From: Nematopogon swammerdamellus
Taxonomy: Eukaryota > Arthropoda > Insecta > Lepidoptera > Adelidae
Direction: 5' to 3'
NCBI GenBank assembly: GCA_946902875.1
Contig: OX336342.1
Span: 10,781,523 to 10,845,522 of the forward strand
DNA: 64,000 bases
A program made the translations under genes and the position numbers. The notes beneath the pieces were generated by a model. That model searched no databases. It was not told the DNA's origin and saw only the letters and a program-made list of their open reading frames with translations. Shown here one piece after another: positions 31,015 through 42,995 of this stretch. The stretch's first letter is position 1, and each line of letters begins with the position of its first letter.

Positions 31015-31940
31015 CCTTCTCTCGTCGTACTGCAGTCATACACAGGGCGGGCGCGGCGGGCGGCACGTGTTAAATATATTATAACTTATTTATAGCGCTC
31101 GGGATCGACTAATCTCGCTCATATCCGACGGTGCTAATAGCCGTGAAGGAGTTAGGGCAGAATTTAGCTTATGAGTTTAGATGGAGTGGTCGATAAACTT
31201 AGAGCTCCGAACAGATCTCTATGTAGGTATAGGTCTATCTATATAGATAATATACCTACACACACACATGGCTGGCTATACAGCTATATATTTACTCGTG
31301 GTATTTGGTAATAATTATTGTTTTCGTCCGTGGTTGATTACGAGTATATATCTGAAACTGAAGCGATATAACGTTTTATTTTGAGATAAAAACATAATTT
31401 CTTTCTACATTGAAAATGTATTTTCGATCGCTTCAGTATAGTCCCCGATTTCTAGCGAGAGTCCGCATTTGCCCTGGTGCCGTGAGTTTTAAGACTACGT
31501 GAATATTTAGAGTGTATGTGAAAAAACAAATGAAAACAGTTTGAAATTTATTGAGAAAATCGCAAAAACCCGCTTAAAATAGCAGTTTTTAGGGGTTTTA
31601 AAAAGGGCACTTTTATATTTTTATATTGTAAATTGACTCAATATATGGGAATGTTTTTTTATTAAAAAAAAAGTGAAAAATGTGTGAGTAAAATTTTTTT
31701 TTTTTTCCGTTACGATTTAAAATGGTTTTCGTGTATGCATATCCTTGAAAATTAAGAATTTTAATTTTCGAAATTTTTGACAATGTTTGTAAGTTTTTCA
31801 AAATTGACATATTTCGGTATAAAATATGTCTATTTTTCGTTTATTTCAAGATCTGGTTAGGTCTTCACTATACGCTTAAATTTGAATACGCCCTAAAAGT
31901 AATTTTCAATGTACCCTAAGGTCATGTAATGCATGAGATC
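31015..31940. other. Non-coding, nothing recognised
   Basis: AT-rich with T-runs. No exon or repeat family member identified. Confidence 0.35.
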
Positions 31941-31945
31941 TGTGA

Positions 31946-32042
31946 TTTTTTTTTTATGGAAACTGACACGGCTGGCTACATCACCTACAACATTCGTGTT
32001 ATCAGCCATAACACCGGGTGAACTAGGTGCCATGTCAGTGCT
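31946..32042 (-). mobile_element. SINE tail fragment
   Basis: T-run, ATGGAAACTGACACGGCTGG, ending at GCCATGTCAGTGCTT. Confidence 0.72.
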
Positions 32043-32159
32043 TTATTCGTTGCGTTCTACTTACTTACTACTTCTATTTATGAAACACAAAAATCACAAA
32101 TACTTCTTGTGTACAGGTAAATAAGGTTGGAGGTATTTTTAAGGAACTTCATATCTACA

Positions 32160-32770
32160 TCACTGCTGCTGCTCTAATGCCCATAACTACTCGGTGAACT
32201 AAGCGCCATGTCAGTGCTTCCCTATGGTCGTGCCGGCTTTTTTAAATGTAATTCGGCATGGGTGGCTGAGTCAGAGGGGCGAGAACACATGCTTCAGCCA
32301 ATATCACCTCCGAGAAGGTAGGTGACACACCGGAGACTTCTCTTTGAATTGCTAGCTAGAATGATGAACTAGAGGAAAACAGAGCCGATGCTAATATGCG
32401 GCCATCTTACATCCAGTACGGTCGTGCCAGCCCAGTCGGCTACAATTTGAGCCTATCAGGGGCAAGGGGAAACTGTAGTTTTACACAGTTCACACACGGT
32501 TCCAAACAGTGAAACAGCAGATCTAGGTATGCAATTAAATGTTTACGTCAGAAAAACTAATTGGTACACGCCGACTGGATTCGAAGCTCGGACCTCTCGC
32601 AAGAAAAGCCGCACAGACCAATCGGACTCTCACCGCCGCGCCGCGACACTAAACCTGGACTGAAAACATGTACTATTTCCACAAACTTCATTCAGTGCGG
32701 TTATACCAGTCCGGGCAGGTTCAACCCTACCACTTAACTCAGTAGGTATGGTAAGGGGAAAAACCTACGT
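32160..32770 (-). mobile_element. SINE split by a second SINE
   Basis: Left part to about 32240 (GCCATGTCAGTGCTTCCC ... GTGCCGGC) and right part from about 32650 (CTGGACTGAAAACATG ... TTCATTCAGTGCGG) are contiguous in uninterrupted copies such as 50571-50785. The gap holds a tRNA-headed SINE. Confidence 0.65.
32241..32650 (-). mobile_element. SINE, tRNA-headed family, inserted in another SINE
   Basis: TTTTTTAAATGTAATTCGGC at the tail and a tRNA-like head at 32575-32645 (GATTCGAAGCTCGGACCTC). Same family as 456-850, more diverged. Confidence 0.7.
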
Positions 32771-33004
32771 GTAATTGTATGTACGTCATACCGATCATAC
32801 AGTCTATATAATAGGGCCTAAACAAATAGTTAACTTTTTTTCTAAAAACAAGAACACTTTCTATGTATTTTTTCGAAGAAAATTTTAAAATATTGATAAT
32901 GTTTGCATTGTTTTTTTATCAAACCAAAAGTTTTTAATTAGTTTAATTGTATGTTTTTTACACAAAGATAATACGGAACACAATGCCAGGTACACGCAAT
33001 AAGA

Positions 33005-33064
33005 AGTCCGTTTCGCAGTAGCACAGCATATATATGGCTACTGCGAAACGGACTATATGCTGTG
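33005..33064. repeat. Perfect hairpin with overlapping alternative hairpin
   Basis: 17-bp perfect arms at 33005-33021 and 33038-33054 around a 16-base loop. The loop start CACAGCATATA (33022-33032) can instead pair with TATATGCTGTG (33054-33064). Confidence 0.85.
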
Positions 33065-33315
33065 GCAGTAGTCAATATTCGTAATATGAGTGGCAGCCGC
33101 TGTCAAGTCAAGAACAATGCTAATCCTTTTATCTCTATGAAGCAGCAAATTGCCTGTCAGTTTTGTATTTTACTGTTTACTGCAAACATTTTCGGGCAAC
33201 ATGAGTTCCAATGAGAATTACCTTTGCCTTTGTCGGGAGCATTCAGGCCTGATTAACTACATAAAAGTTTAATTCGAGGTTACCGAAAAACAACAATGAA
33301 ATTGTTAAGATAGGT

Positions 33316-33445
33316 TTTTAGGTTTCGGTATCCATCCGACGGAAGCCTATTACTAAACCTCGTTCGTCTGTTCGTCTGTCCTACCTTTAAAGGACTGTAT
33401 CTCTTAAAACTGTAATAAGTAGGTGGCCTGTTGATTTTTTTTTCA
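33316..33445 (-). repeat. Dispersed 'GTGCGAGT' repeat, fragment
   Basis: TTTTAGGTTTCGGTATCC, GAAGCCTATTACTAAACC and CTGTCCTACC, matching the end of the short form in reverse. Confidence 0.6.
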
Positions 33446-33469
33446 AATAATGGGAATTTTGTCAGCTTC

Positions 33470-33800
33470 TGTAGCTCGCTAGTGCTATTGATAGACGTCC
33501 GATTGCGAAATTAAGCACACCCGAGCGCGGCCAGAACTCGCATGTGTGACCGTTTGACGATGAGGCTGGGCGTGATTCGGATTACTTATATGTAAATCTG
33601 TAGGTCCCTTCTTTTCACCTTACTAGGTGGTAGGGTTTAAATTTTCCACGTCTGTACCATGGCACTGAATGATTGGTTAGTCAAAGCGACTATGTCAATA
33701 GTTTGTCTTTTCCTTCCAGTTCAGCCTAGCCGGCACTACCAGAGGGAAGTACTGACATGGTACCTAGTTCAATAAGATAATATAGGATGACATCACAAGG
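33470..33800 (+). mobile_element. SINE with 5S-like head, diverged copy
   Basis: The head keeps more of the 5S region than other copies (GACGTCCGATTGCGAAATTAAGC ... GTGTGACCG, split by changes), then GTGATTCGGATTAC, the shared middle (GTAGGTCCCTTCTTTTCACC) and a degraded tail. Confidence 0.65.
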
Positions 33801-33864
33801 TGTAATAAAAAAAGATCATCGAAAATTTGACAGTGTTGTAATCGTTGTAATTGATTAAATCTTC

Positions 33865-34197
33865 GAGAAGGTTTGTCGTCTTCCTGAACGCACTCGGCCT
33901 TCGGCCTCGCCCATAATTACTTACTTTTTTCGAGAACATTTGTCGCCTTGCAGAATTTGTCGCCTTGCAGCTCGGCCTTCGGCCTCGCCCTTAGTTACTT
34001 ACTTTTTTAAAGAAGGTTTATCTTCTTCTCGAACGCAGCTCGGCCTTCAGCCTCGTCTTTATTTGCGTACTTTCTTCGAGAAGGTTTATCTTTTACCTGA
34101 ACCCAACTAGGCCTTCGGCCTCGCCGTATAGTTACTTACTTTCTAAGTTCTTTCGAAATACGAATTTCATGCGAGCGAAGCCGCGGGCAACAGCTAG
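33865..34197 (+). mobile_element. Helitron 3' part with minisatellite (about 4 units)
   Basis: Units of about 70-75 bp with CGAGAAGGTTTATC and CTCGGCCTTCGGCCTCGCC, then ATTTCATGCGAGCGAAGCC and the terminal GCGGGCAACAGCTAGT, the Helitron 3' end with its GC hairpin. Confidence 0.7.
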
Positions 34198-34968
34198 TAA
34201 ATATTATTCTTTAAAAATATTTTGGGTGAATGCCAAACGTGTTCCACTTTAGTTGTCCAGACCAGAAGGTTTCTATGAGAAAAACAGAAGAAACAAAGAA
34301 AATATACATATGTATTAAAATATAATAATTAATCTATCTATCAATCAATAAGTCAACACTTTTCAATACCTAGTTATTAGTACCTATGTAATCATATCTT
34401 TATATGTGTACTTATACCCTGTTAGTATTTCAAAAATGTTCAAAAATTCAATCTTTTTCAGAGTTTAATTGAGAGGTTTGAGTCGAGTCAAATAAAGATA
34501 TGGTTAAGAAACTATGCATACTATTGGTGACTGTACCACTTCAGCAATTTGCTCTCACTTAACTCAACGTGAAACTGAATAACGCCGTAGACGCGTTCAG
34601 AACGTTGCTCTATGTCCTTTGACTCCGACAAATTTCCTATCCAAAGAAATGTATACCATAGAAACGCCATTGCCACACGTCGCACACATTTCTTGTTACA
34701 TTGTTGGTGTGCATGCTCGTCGCCATTTGCATTAAATTCAAATTAAGGTATTTGTTTCGTCATAAAATATACGATAATAATAAAATTTCGTTGACATAAA
34801 TGCGTATTCATTATGAACTATTCATCATAAGAATATGTCATAGCCAGAAGATAGGTACATAATATCTGAAATTCAACAACACACCTTGCAGTAGTGGTTT
34901 ATATTTATTAAACAATATTAAATAATAAACCTTTTCAAGAAAAAACCTTTATAAAAAATACTAAAATG

Positions 34969-35144
34969 AATAAAATAAGTTCAGGTTTTCGATTTGTTTT
35001 AAAAAAGCTTGTCGCGCGAATTGTAAAGAAAATACGAACTTCGGAAAGTACTTGCTTATTATACACTGTCTAATGAAATCAATTTTATAAACATTTCGCA
35101 ACAAGCTTTTTGAAAACAAATCGAAAACCTAAACTTATTTTATT
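34969..35144. mobile_element. MITE with 44-bp terminal inverted repeats
   Basis: Left AATAAAATAAGTTCAGGTTT through AAAAAAGCTTGT; right its inverse ACAAGCTTTTTGAAAACAAA through CTTATTTTATT. A few mismatches only. 176 bp in total. Confidence 0.75.
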
Positions 35145-35274
35145 GATTAGATTTTTTATATTCAGCAGATTTTTATTGACTTAGTAGATATTTAAAAAAA
35201 CAATATTTTTTATTTAATATTTTATTTTGTGCTCTTTAGTTTCTTGAAGTTTTTTTTTTAATGCTGAAGCTGTC

Positions 35275-35378
35275 AAGGGGTCGACGGGTTGGACGGGTCG
35301 GAGGGTTCGGCGGGGTCGGAGGGGCCGAAGAGTTCGAGGGGGTCGGAGGTTTCGGAAGGATCGGATGGGTCGAATCGG
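35275..35378 (+). repeat. G-rich strand-asymmetric imperfect repeat
   Basis: About 12-13-base variations on GGGTCGGAGGGTTCG over 100 bp, almost without runs of C on the same strand. Confidence 0.7.
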
Positions 35379-35626
35379 GCCCATACTAACAAGAGAAGTG
35401 TTTTAATTTTATTTTTAGTACCTATAGGTACTAGATTGTATTGTCACCAGCAACTAAAGTCTGTGTAAAATTTCAGCTCAATCGGTTTGGTGGAATTGGT
35501 TCAAAATTTAGTTGCAAGATTTGAGGTCTTCACCACATCCTAACAGTGAAGCTAATCTAAAGCTTGTAAGTAACTAAGAATGCGTGAGTGTGGCAAATTA
35601 CTTGTTGCAAAATATAGGTATATGTG

Positions 35627-36010
35627 TCAGCCCCGATAGCTCAGTGGTGCAGGCAGTCGACTGTCGCTATTGATGGATAAGCAACGCTGGGCCGGTCAGC
35701 ACTTGGATGGGTGACCGCTCGACCGTTGGAGGCTGACCGTGGTTCGGATTCCACGTAAAACTGTAGGACCCTTCCCTTCTTACCTTACTAGGTGGTAGAG
35801 TTCAACCCGCCCGGATTGGTACCGCAGCACTGAATGAAAGGTTGGTCGAATCGACTATGTAAATAGTTCGTGTTTTCCGTCCAGTTCAGTGTAGCCGACA
35901 TGAAATTAAGGAAAGTACTGACATGGCACCTAGTTCACCCGGTGTTTTGGGCTGACATCACGGATGTTGTAGGTGATGTAGCCAACCGTGTCAGTTTCCA
36001 TAAAAAAAAG
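35627..36010 (+). mobile_element. SINE with tRNA/5S-like composite head (full length)
   Basis: Head GATAGCTCAGTGGTGCAGG, TAAGCAACGCTGGGCCGGTC, AGCACTTGGATGGGTGACCG, TGGTTCGGATTCCAC; shared middle CCCTTCCCTTCTTACC; tail GTGTCAGTTTCCATAAAAAAAAG. Opposite orientation to 12310-12697. Confidence 0.8.
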
Positions 36011-36389
36011 ACATTTCCAATGTCAAAAATGTTTATGACTGTTCTATTAATTTTCATTCTTTGCATGTGACATATTTACTAGCGGGGCTCCTCCGCGCGT
36101 AGCAATAGCAATATGTGTTGCTCTATTTCTCGTCGCCATATGGTTCAGTATGTTCAATCACATGAAGTCCTGTCCACTGGCTGCGGTATTCGTGTCATTT
36201 CTTGTACGAGCATGTGTTGAGGTAACACGGAGTATTTTTCCCTCCCGTTCGCTCCGTATGTTCTACCCAAATCGTAGGTTGGTATTATGTTTATAACCAA
36301 AATAATTTTAGTTATAAACATAGTAGTTTAATTATTAAACTATTTGACATTAAGTAAAATTATATTGTTAGTAAAAATTAAGAAGGAAA

Positions 36390-36780
36390 AGTGTGGAGTT
36401 ACAATGAAAGATAGATTGAGAAACAGTATAGGGCGAGAGCGTTGTGGTTTGAAAGAAGATACTCGTATATTGACAAGGATTGAGAAAGGAATGCTTCGGT
36501 GGTTCGGTCAAGTTGGAATAACGGATGACTAACGAAATACATTTATGAAGCGAATATGAGAGAAAGAGTCGGGAAGGGTTGCCTAGACGGACGTATCCAG
36601 ATCGGGCATGTGCTCAAAATAGTCAAGTGCGTAGCCGGCGAGCATGTATGAAGAACATTGTGAGAATGGAAGACGCCGCAGAGGTGCGCCAGAATTGTGG
36701 CACGTGAAGATCCGTTTTCTCTGCCTACCCCACTAAGAAACAGGCGTGTCGTAATGTATATATGTACGTATGTTTGTAAA
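36390..36780 (+). pseudogene. LINE 3' end (endonuclease-RT type), uninterrupted copy
   Basis: Encodes CGVTMKDRLRN, ERCGLKEDT, RIEKGMLRWFGQVG, then after a frame shift TKYIYEANM-like, QIGHVLK, CMKN and AYPTKK-like pieces. C-terminal end of a non-LTR ORF2. The site corresponding to the MITE at 30211 is intact here (GTATCCAGATCGGGC). Confidence 0.6.
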
Positions 36781-36871
36781 CCTTAATACAATACTACTTA
36801 ATACTTAATACAAATTGAAAACCTTCAACCGTCTTTAGGTAAGGTAGAAACCTAGTACTCGTATTTTAACC

Positions 36872-37430
36872 GCCGACGCTAAAGGAGGGGTGTTATAAAT
36901 TTGACGTCTCCGTCTGTCTGTGTATCTGTCTGTGCCATCGTAGCTCCAAAATGGATAGGCCGATTTGAATGCGGCTTTATTTACTAGAAAGCTGGATTAA
37001 TCGGGATGGTTCATATCTATGTTTGAAAAAGATAATGTCAGCCGATTCGAAGATCATAGCTGTAAAATTTAAATTTATTACACTTTCACTCGTCGCCTTT
37101 ATGTGAATAAACGACATTTTTTACAAAACTAATGTATGTACTTTTGGGTTAGAAACTAACCTAACAAAATTATTACAAGTTCAAATTACGTCTCTTAAAA
37201 AGCTTAAAATAAAAGTTAAATTACAAATTAAAAAACTCCCGACACATCAAAAACTCTTCAAAAGTAAATAATAATTTCAGCTTGGTTAATTAAAGGCGTT
37301 GGGGTACGGCAAAGTAAAAAATATAGTCGGTCCCCCGACACCTTCAATTAACTAAGCGGAAATTATTTTTTACTTTTTAAGGGTGGTTGACGGGTTGGGG
37401 GATTTTTAAATTCGTAATTTAACGCTGCAC
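36872..37430. repeat. 'AACCCCCGACGC' dispersed repeat, copy 1
   Basis: TAACCGCCGACGCTAAAGGAGGGGTGTTATAAATTTGACG (in pieces), GTCTGTCTGTG, CGATTTGAATGCGGC. The right portion ends GGGTGGTTGACGGGTTGGGGGA. Other copies at 48009 and 55157. Confidence 0.6.
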
Positions 37431-37434
37431 TGAT

Positions 37435-38800
37435 TAAAATGTGAATTAAGCTATTTTTTACAAGCTGTTTCGCTTCCAGGAAAATATCCTAGCCATTCTT
37501 AGATGCGCGGGCGCCACATAACGCCATGACAATTGATGGAGTAGTTATCGACTTTGAAGCGAACATCGACGACGACGGCGCATAGATCATATCAGAATTC
37601 CGGCTTAATTTATTAGGATTTTACACGCAATGTTTTGTTGTCTTGTTGCGCCTGCCTAGCCTGGTATAGATAATATGTGAAAAAGGGTAGACTGGCAGAA
37701 AATGCCATTGGTATTAATTATACCTTATATGTGCGATTTAATGTCCATTTTTTTTTATTTCATTATTTTACAGGATGTAGAAGATAGGCATTAGAGTATC
37801 CACAGCATTATCATATTAGTTCTGCTGGCATTCAAGAGTACTGCACTAACTGGGCAATATGAAAACGTGACATGTGACAAGATGTATGCAAATTGGAAGC
37901 TGTTTCAGTCTCAGCAAGTACCCTGACATGCTATAGATACCGATAGCTCTGGTATTACTTTGTGTAGATAATGTGGTCGTTATGTCGTTTAACACAAAAT
38001 AATTTTTCTCTTTAGTCGACTAACTTATTATTAATCGCTGTCTTACCTTTATTGAAAGAGCTCTGTTTGGAGATTCTCAGAATACAATTTAAAAATCACA
38101 AATTTCGCTTCTCATTAGAAGTGAAAAATTTCAATATAATAATAAATATTCATGAAAACTGATAAAAACTACGTTTCATAAAAAGTTTGCCTACGAATAA
38201 AGTTCTCTACAAATTCGCAAGAAATTCTTGTTCAAAAACTATTGAATCGAGTTCACAAATTCGGTAGTAAAACTAACCTTTTTTTTTTAACTAACTTGAT
38301 TTAATAGTTTTCTGAGGAGAGAGCTGGAAACATACTTATAAAATTAAATAAAATAGATATGCATTCATATGAAATAATTTATGTGCATACCTATTAAAAC
38401 ATTAGACATTTTAATGATGTTCTTGTGATGGAACTGCGGCCACACTCGAGGGAGAAGTTCTAATCACGGTAATGGGTGCGCTACGCTGATCGCGACTGTG
38501 TGTTATTTTATAGGTAGGTAGTCATCTAGTATGGCACCTTAATGTAAAATCGTTATAAGATACGTTGTTTCAGGTTTCAGCGCAACATTAGCGTAATAAA
38601 TTATTTCAGAGAATCATAAACTTTTTACAAATCTTAGAAATATGTTGAATTAACAAAGTACAGTATTACCATTCAAACGACAGGTTTGACGCCCTGCTTC
38701 TGAATTCTGGTCGCCATAGTTCTTATATAGATAGCGAAGCGCCGCCAGCACTTCCTAACCCGATCCTATCAAAACAACTGCAGCTAATCTCCAAAGCCGA
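37435..38800. other. Non-coding, nothing recognised
   Basis: AT-rich without splice-flanked ORFs or recognised repeats. Would be intronic if the promoter at 39 kb drives the LRR gene. Confidence 0.35.
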
Positions 38801-38805
38801 CTTAC

Positions 38806-39140
38806 CTCTTAGATAACTCTTCTACGCCGACATCGCACAACACAAACACAGTTTCCAAATTCCGAAGTCCGTTGCGAACTATTCGAATTTCGAATCACAC
38901 ATATTCAACTTTTCTGCGTGTCACATCACTGGCACTGGTGTATCGTAAGTGTGGAGCCGGTGGGTGTAGGAGCGGAATGGGCGCCGCGCGTCGTCTCCCG
39001 TAGCCAACTGACGAGCCGGGACGGGAGCTCTCCGCGGCGGCGGAGGCGGGATGGCGGAGTCTGCGTGGTAGGGCCGCCAGCCGCCTCCGCGCCGCCGCCG
39101 CTGCCGCCGACGCCCGCTCTCGGCTCGCAGATTGCCTAGC
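38806..39140 (-). promoter_or_regulatory. Candidate promoter and 5' non-coding exon
   Basis: A GC-rich block (about 38980-39130) holds a minus-strand TCAGTT initiator-like motif near 39010. The transcribed direction then runs without an obvious ORF to GTTATCTAAGAG followed by a near-consensus donor GTAAGTCGG at about 38808. This is the layout of an insect GC-rich promoter with a 5' UTR exon. The nearest suitable minus-strand acceptor that leads into a known coding exon is at 17573, so it could serve the LRR receptor gene through a 21-kb first intron. Splice motifs are seen; the link to that gene is inference. Confidence 0.35.
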
Positions 39141-39356
39141 TAGAGAAATAAACGCTAATAAATTACGAGTACACACGCGAACACGTCGCCTAACATGCAT
39201 CTCACACTCGCCGGCGGTGATTCTACCGGCATGTAGTTCACAGGAGAATAAAACGCGGTGTCGTAATGTAAGCTTTCACACAATTTGAGCATGACCTTTG
39301 GTAAATAAGTAATACGTGTTTTTTCGTAAATGTCAACTTTCTTTTTGGTTTGTTGC

Positions 39357-39384
39357 AAAGAGTTTGTATTACAACAAACTCTTT
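39357..39384. repeat. Short hairpin
   Basis: 11-bp perfect stem (AAAGAGTTTGT with ACAAACTCTTT) with a 6-base loop, flanked by the direct repeat TTTGGTTTGTTG. Confidence 0.7.
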
Positions 39385-40377
39385 GGTTTGTTGAACACTA
39401 GCCGTTACCGCTTCACTTCGCGAAAAATATCCTACAACCTATCCTACACATGTATGTGCCAGAATACGCCAGTAAATAGATTGAGTATATAGGTTTCGGG
39501 TTATAACGAATATAGAATCGATGACTGCGGCGCCTCGTTACAAATTTCGCTCTAATAGGCTGTATTAAAATTAATTTATAATTAAAAAATGTTTCTATCG
39601 TGAAATCCGAAAATGAGAGTACCTGCCCCTATTTGGCAATATAGCCTTTATATTTGCCTCGATTTTATTTATATGTAAAACGATATTTCTGTGAAACTGA
39701 TTCAAAGGCAAAGTACATCACACGTTCGTGATATAAAATGAAGCAAATGTTATTTGTATTTTCAGTAAATATAACTCAACCATTTCATTTCATTTGACAA
39801 AATAGGCACATTCATATGCGAGTACGCAGAACTTCGTGTTCGTTCTTATAACCATAATTACTATTTCTGATTAACTTAATTGCTAGCACTGAGGAATTTT
39901 CCTAGGTATGTTTATACACCCTGTGATGTATATACACCCTGCTATGTGTATACATTGTGGCAATAAATAACAAACATCAACGTCACGCGAGGTTTGTGCT
40001 GACTGCTGGCGGTGCCTGTATATATTTTGATCTGTGCGAGCCGGATTTTCCCGATTGTGGGTATAGCCAAATCCGCTTTGATATTTCGATAAAGAAATTT
40101 TGAAACGTCGACCAAAATCCTATACCACAATTCCATGTTGCATTGTCTAACTGATGTGCATATATGTAATGAAAGCGATGCGTTGCAATATCAACGTAAT
40201 ATGTATCTGCTTTATGTATATTATGAAATGTAATCAAATCAGCAAAGACGACAGCAGTGTGTGATGTTCTGGCAAATTATTAATAACTGAATCGAGTTCA
40301 CAAACAGTGCGAGCAATTTTAATATATACATCATTAGTAAAATGTTCCCTGAAGATTATACAAATAATATACAGGGT

Positions 40378-40816
40378 GTTAAAACGGCGAGTACATTAAT
40401 TTCGCCAGCGCAATCCTCATGTTTTTCCTAGACAAAAAAAGCAAATAAAGTTTTTCTCTAAAGTGTCTAGTTTTCGAGATATGAATTTTTGAAATGTATG
40501 TTTTCGTCTAGTGTAATTTAACGCGTTGTTGCCGCTCCGCACCCTCCGCCTGCCGACCTCCAGTCCGCCACTCACAAAGCTAACCCCCGCCCCTCCCGCC
40601 AACACCTCCGTCCGAGGCGCTCACGTCTCACCCGCTCTTCCCCCCGCCGCGCCACCCTGTTGTCATTGGATCATTTTTACACTAAAATAATCAATTAGTT
40701 TGTATGAAAACTGTAACTTTATATTTAAAGGGAATTCCGAAAAAAGCTATTTGACTGTTTTGTTACTCTTGATCCCAATAATCATTTCCTAAATTTAATT
40801 TACTCGCCGTTTTTAC
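40378..40816. mobile_element. TIR element / MITE of about 440 bp
   Basis: Ends GTTAAAACGGCGAGTACATT and the inverse TTTACTCGCCGTTTTTAC. Preceded by ACAGGGT. A GC-rich segment (40510-40650) lies inside. Confidence 0.55.
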
Positions 40817-41078
40817 ATGTTTGTATATTATGTACCTATGTGTAATAATAACATTGTTGTGATCGTTGAGAGACGAGACACCTACGTAATTCAGAAATGT
40901 TTTGACAAGCAAACATGTTTTGAACGTTTAGAAATTGTATGAGACATTTTTAGGTTCCTCAAATTAGGAACCTAATGGTCTGCGTCCGTCGCCTGTCTGT
41001 CGCAGGTTCATAACTTCTAAACTGGTTTTTGATCGGCCAAGTGATGTACTGCACCATTTTATACCTAGTACCTGGGCG

Positions 41079-41235
41079 ACCAAACTTCGCTCGGCGTCTA
41101 CACCTGTCTAGATGAACTGAAAAAAACAACATTATCTTAATAAAAAAATCATCCAAATCGTTAGAGCCGTTTCCGAGAAACCAATTATATATATATATAT
41201 TTAACTCACTTAAAGTGATAGGATAATATGTATTT
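41079..41235 (+). repeat. Dispersed repeat; empty-site counterpart of 43865-44345
   Basis: TGGGCGACCAAACTTCGCTC, GATGAACTGAAAAAAACAAC, ATTATCTTAATAAAAAAATC and CCGTTTCCGAGAAACC. The same order occurs in the copy at 43865, which is interrupted by a SINE. Confidence 0.65.
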
Positions 41236-41589
41236 GTAATCAGAAATGTTTGTTCCTGGTTTGCTATCTAATTTTTTAATTACAAAACGAAGATATTATC
41301 CTATATTTTTAGACATCTACCAAAGGCCCTTAATATGAAATACCTACTCAGAATATAAGCAAGAATATCAGTTTTCACTAAGAGAGGCGGCCTCGCCTTA
41401 TTTTTGCGTCGACTACGAACTACAAACGCGACGCACACTACTTAATATCGACACGCATTAGCACATTCTCCTACTGGGGTGACCATGTGGCGTCCTCCTG
41501 GAAGGGCGGGACTTGTTATTTTCCTTTTGTTGTCCAACACAATTAATATACAATTTTGATTTTTTTAAATTAAGTACTTATGCCACATG

Positions 41590-41725
41590 TGGGTCCGAGG
41601 CATCCAAGTGTCGAACGACGCCCATGGACATTCGGTTGTATGCGGGGGTTGCGAATGGAATGCCATGCCGGCCTGACAGGTGCCTATTAACACCCCTCTT
41701 GATGGACCCAAGACTGTTTAAGACA
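41590..41725 (-). pseudogene. LINE C-terminal fragment
   Basis: On the minus strand encodes LGSIKRGVNRHLSGRHGIPF and a continuation similar to 45782-45985. Remnant of a non-LTR element end. Confidence 0.45.
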
Positions 41726-41838
41726 TCTAAGATATTTAAAGATTTTTTTAAAGAATTAAAAAAAATCTCTAATGAATCTTGATCACAATGTTTTTAAGCG
41801 TGAAGCATTTTTTCTCTTTCCTAATATTTCAAGTTTGT

Positions 41839-41903
41839 TTATTGGAAACTGACACGGTTGGCAACATCACATACAATATCCGTGATGTCAGCCCATTACA
41901 CAT
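41839..41903 (-). mobile_element. SINE tail fragment
   Basis: TTGGAAACTGACACGGTTGG through CCGTGATGTCAGCCCATTAC. Confidence 0.7.
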
Positions 41904-41904
41904 G

Positions 41905-42935
41905 ATATATTTTCAGACTTTAGGGCGATCGAAGCCGTGAAAAGGATACATTCTGATAAATTGATTTCAAGAAAACGTATAGTTGGTCATGTTTGGCCAC
42001 CCTACTACACTGTGTGGTGGCGTGCTGGTATTTACGCATGTGGTGGTATGGAGGGAGGCGGGCGGAGCGGGAAGAGCGTCCGAGTGACTGATGAAAGAAA
42101 GTTTTTGTTCGCGCGCGAGAATCAGGAAGCGGCGAACGAACGAGTAAGCAGTTTTGCTTGCATTATTAATTAAGCAGGACGAGGAACAGAAATAGTCAGT
42201 CGCTACGAGCAACTTCACACCATAGATAGGCCTCACTTCCGTGTAACTTGTCTACTGTAAAAGCATATTTTAAAAGCGATAAGTCGAAAAGAAAGATGAT
42301 TAGCTAATATGCAGTCGAAAATCTCTACATGTTGTAAACTGAAACATTTGTATCTGTGTATAAGTTTGCCTATAACACAAGGACCGCTCTACGAATTTAG
42401 AAGCTGTTTTCACTAATGCAATCTAACACTTCGTACGGACATAATCATATTCTTAGCGCGAACGAAGCCACAGACATTGCTCGTATTATTTTTATCGATC
42501 ACGAAAGTTTTTACTTAAAGCTAGATGGGAAGGGGGACTAAGAATATGATTATAAGTAAATAATAAAATAAAATAAAATATATACATACTTTTAGATAAT
42601 CCTACCTACAATGAACGATATTACCTTTCTTTAATTGAACAACGATACTTCGAACACGATACAGTACTTAATACGTACTTATACATAATGTATACTACAT
42701 GGATGCTAAATACTGACGCCGCCCTCCCCCGCCCTGGCAGCATCGCGAGTCGCGTGATCGTCAATGAGGCATTCGCCGTCTCCTGAGAATATTCTAAGGA
42801 GGAAGAGACGACTGCATCTGCAGGCAGCTAACTTTCTTGCCAAATACATGTTTTAATATGAATAAACATGTTAATGCTTCATTAATATTTTAGCCTTACT
42901 CACACATCGTGTCGTGTGATGGTTGAAAATAAGGC
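41905..42935. other. Non-coding, nothing recognised
   Basis: No supported exon. 42450-42480 weakly resembles a Helitron end (GCGAACGAAGCCACAG). Confidence 0.3.
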
Positions 42936-42937
42936 AC

Positions 42938-42995
42938 TTTGAACCAGACCAGTCTTCGCGGGCGGTGTGGCCCGATCGTTGTTCTGTGGTTGAAA
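42938..42995. repeat. Short dispersed repeat, partner at 4271-4340
   Basis: CTTTGAACCAGACCAGTCTT and GGCCCGATCGTTGTTCTGTG flank a shorter GC-rich centre. Confidence 0.5.

Noticed and set aside
33005..33064. microRNA precursor
   Set aside because: 17-bp perfect stem is too short and lacks typical bulges and flanking stem; no evidence beyond the hairpin.
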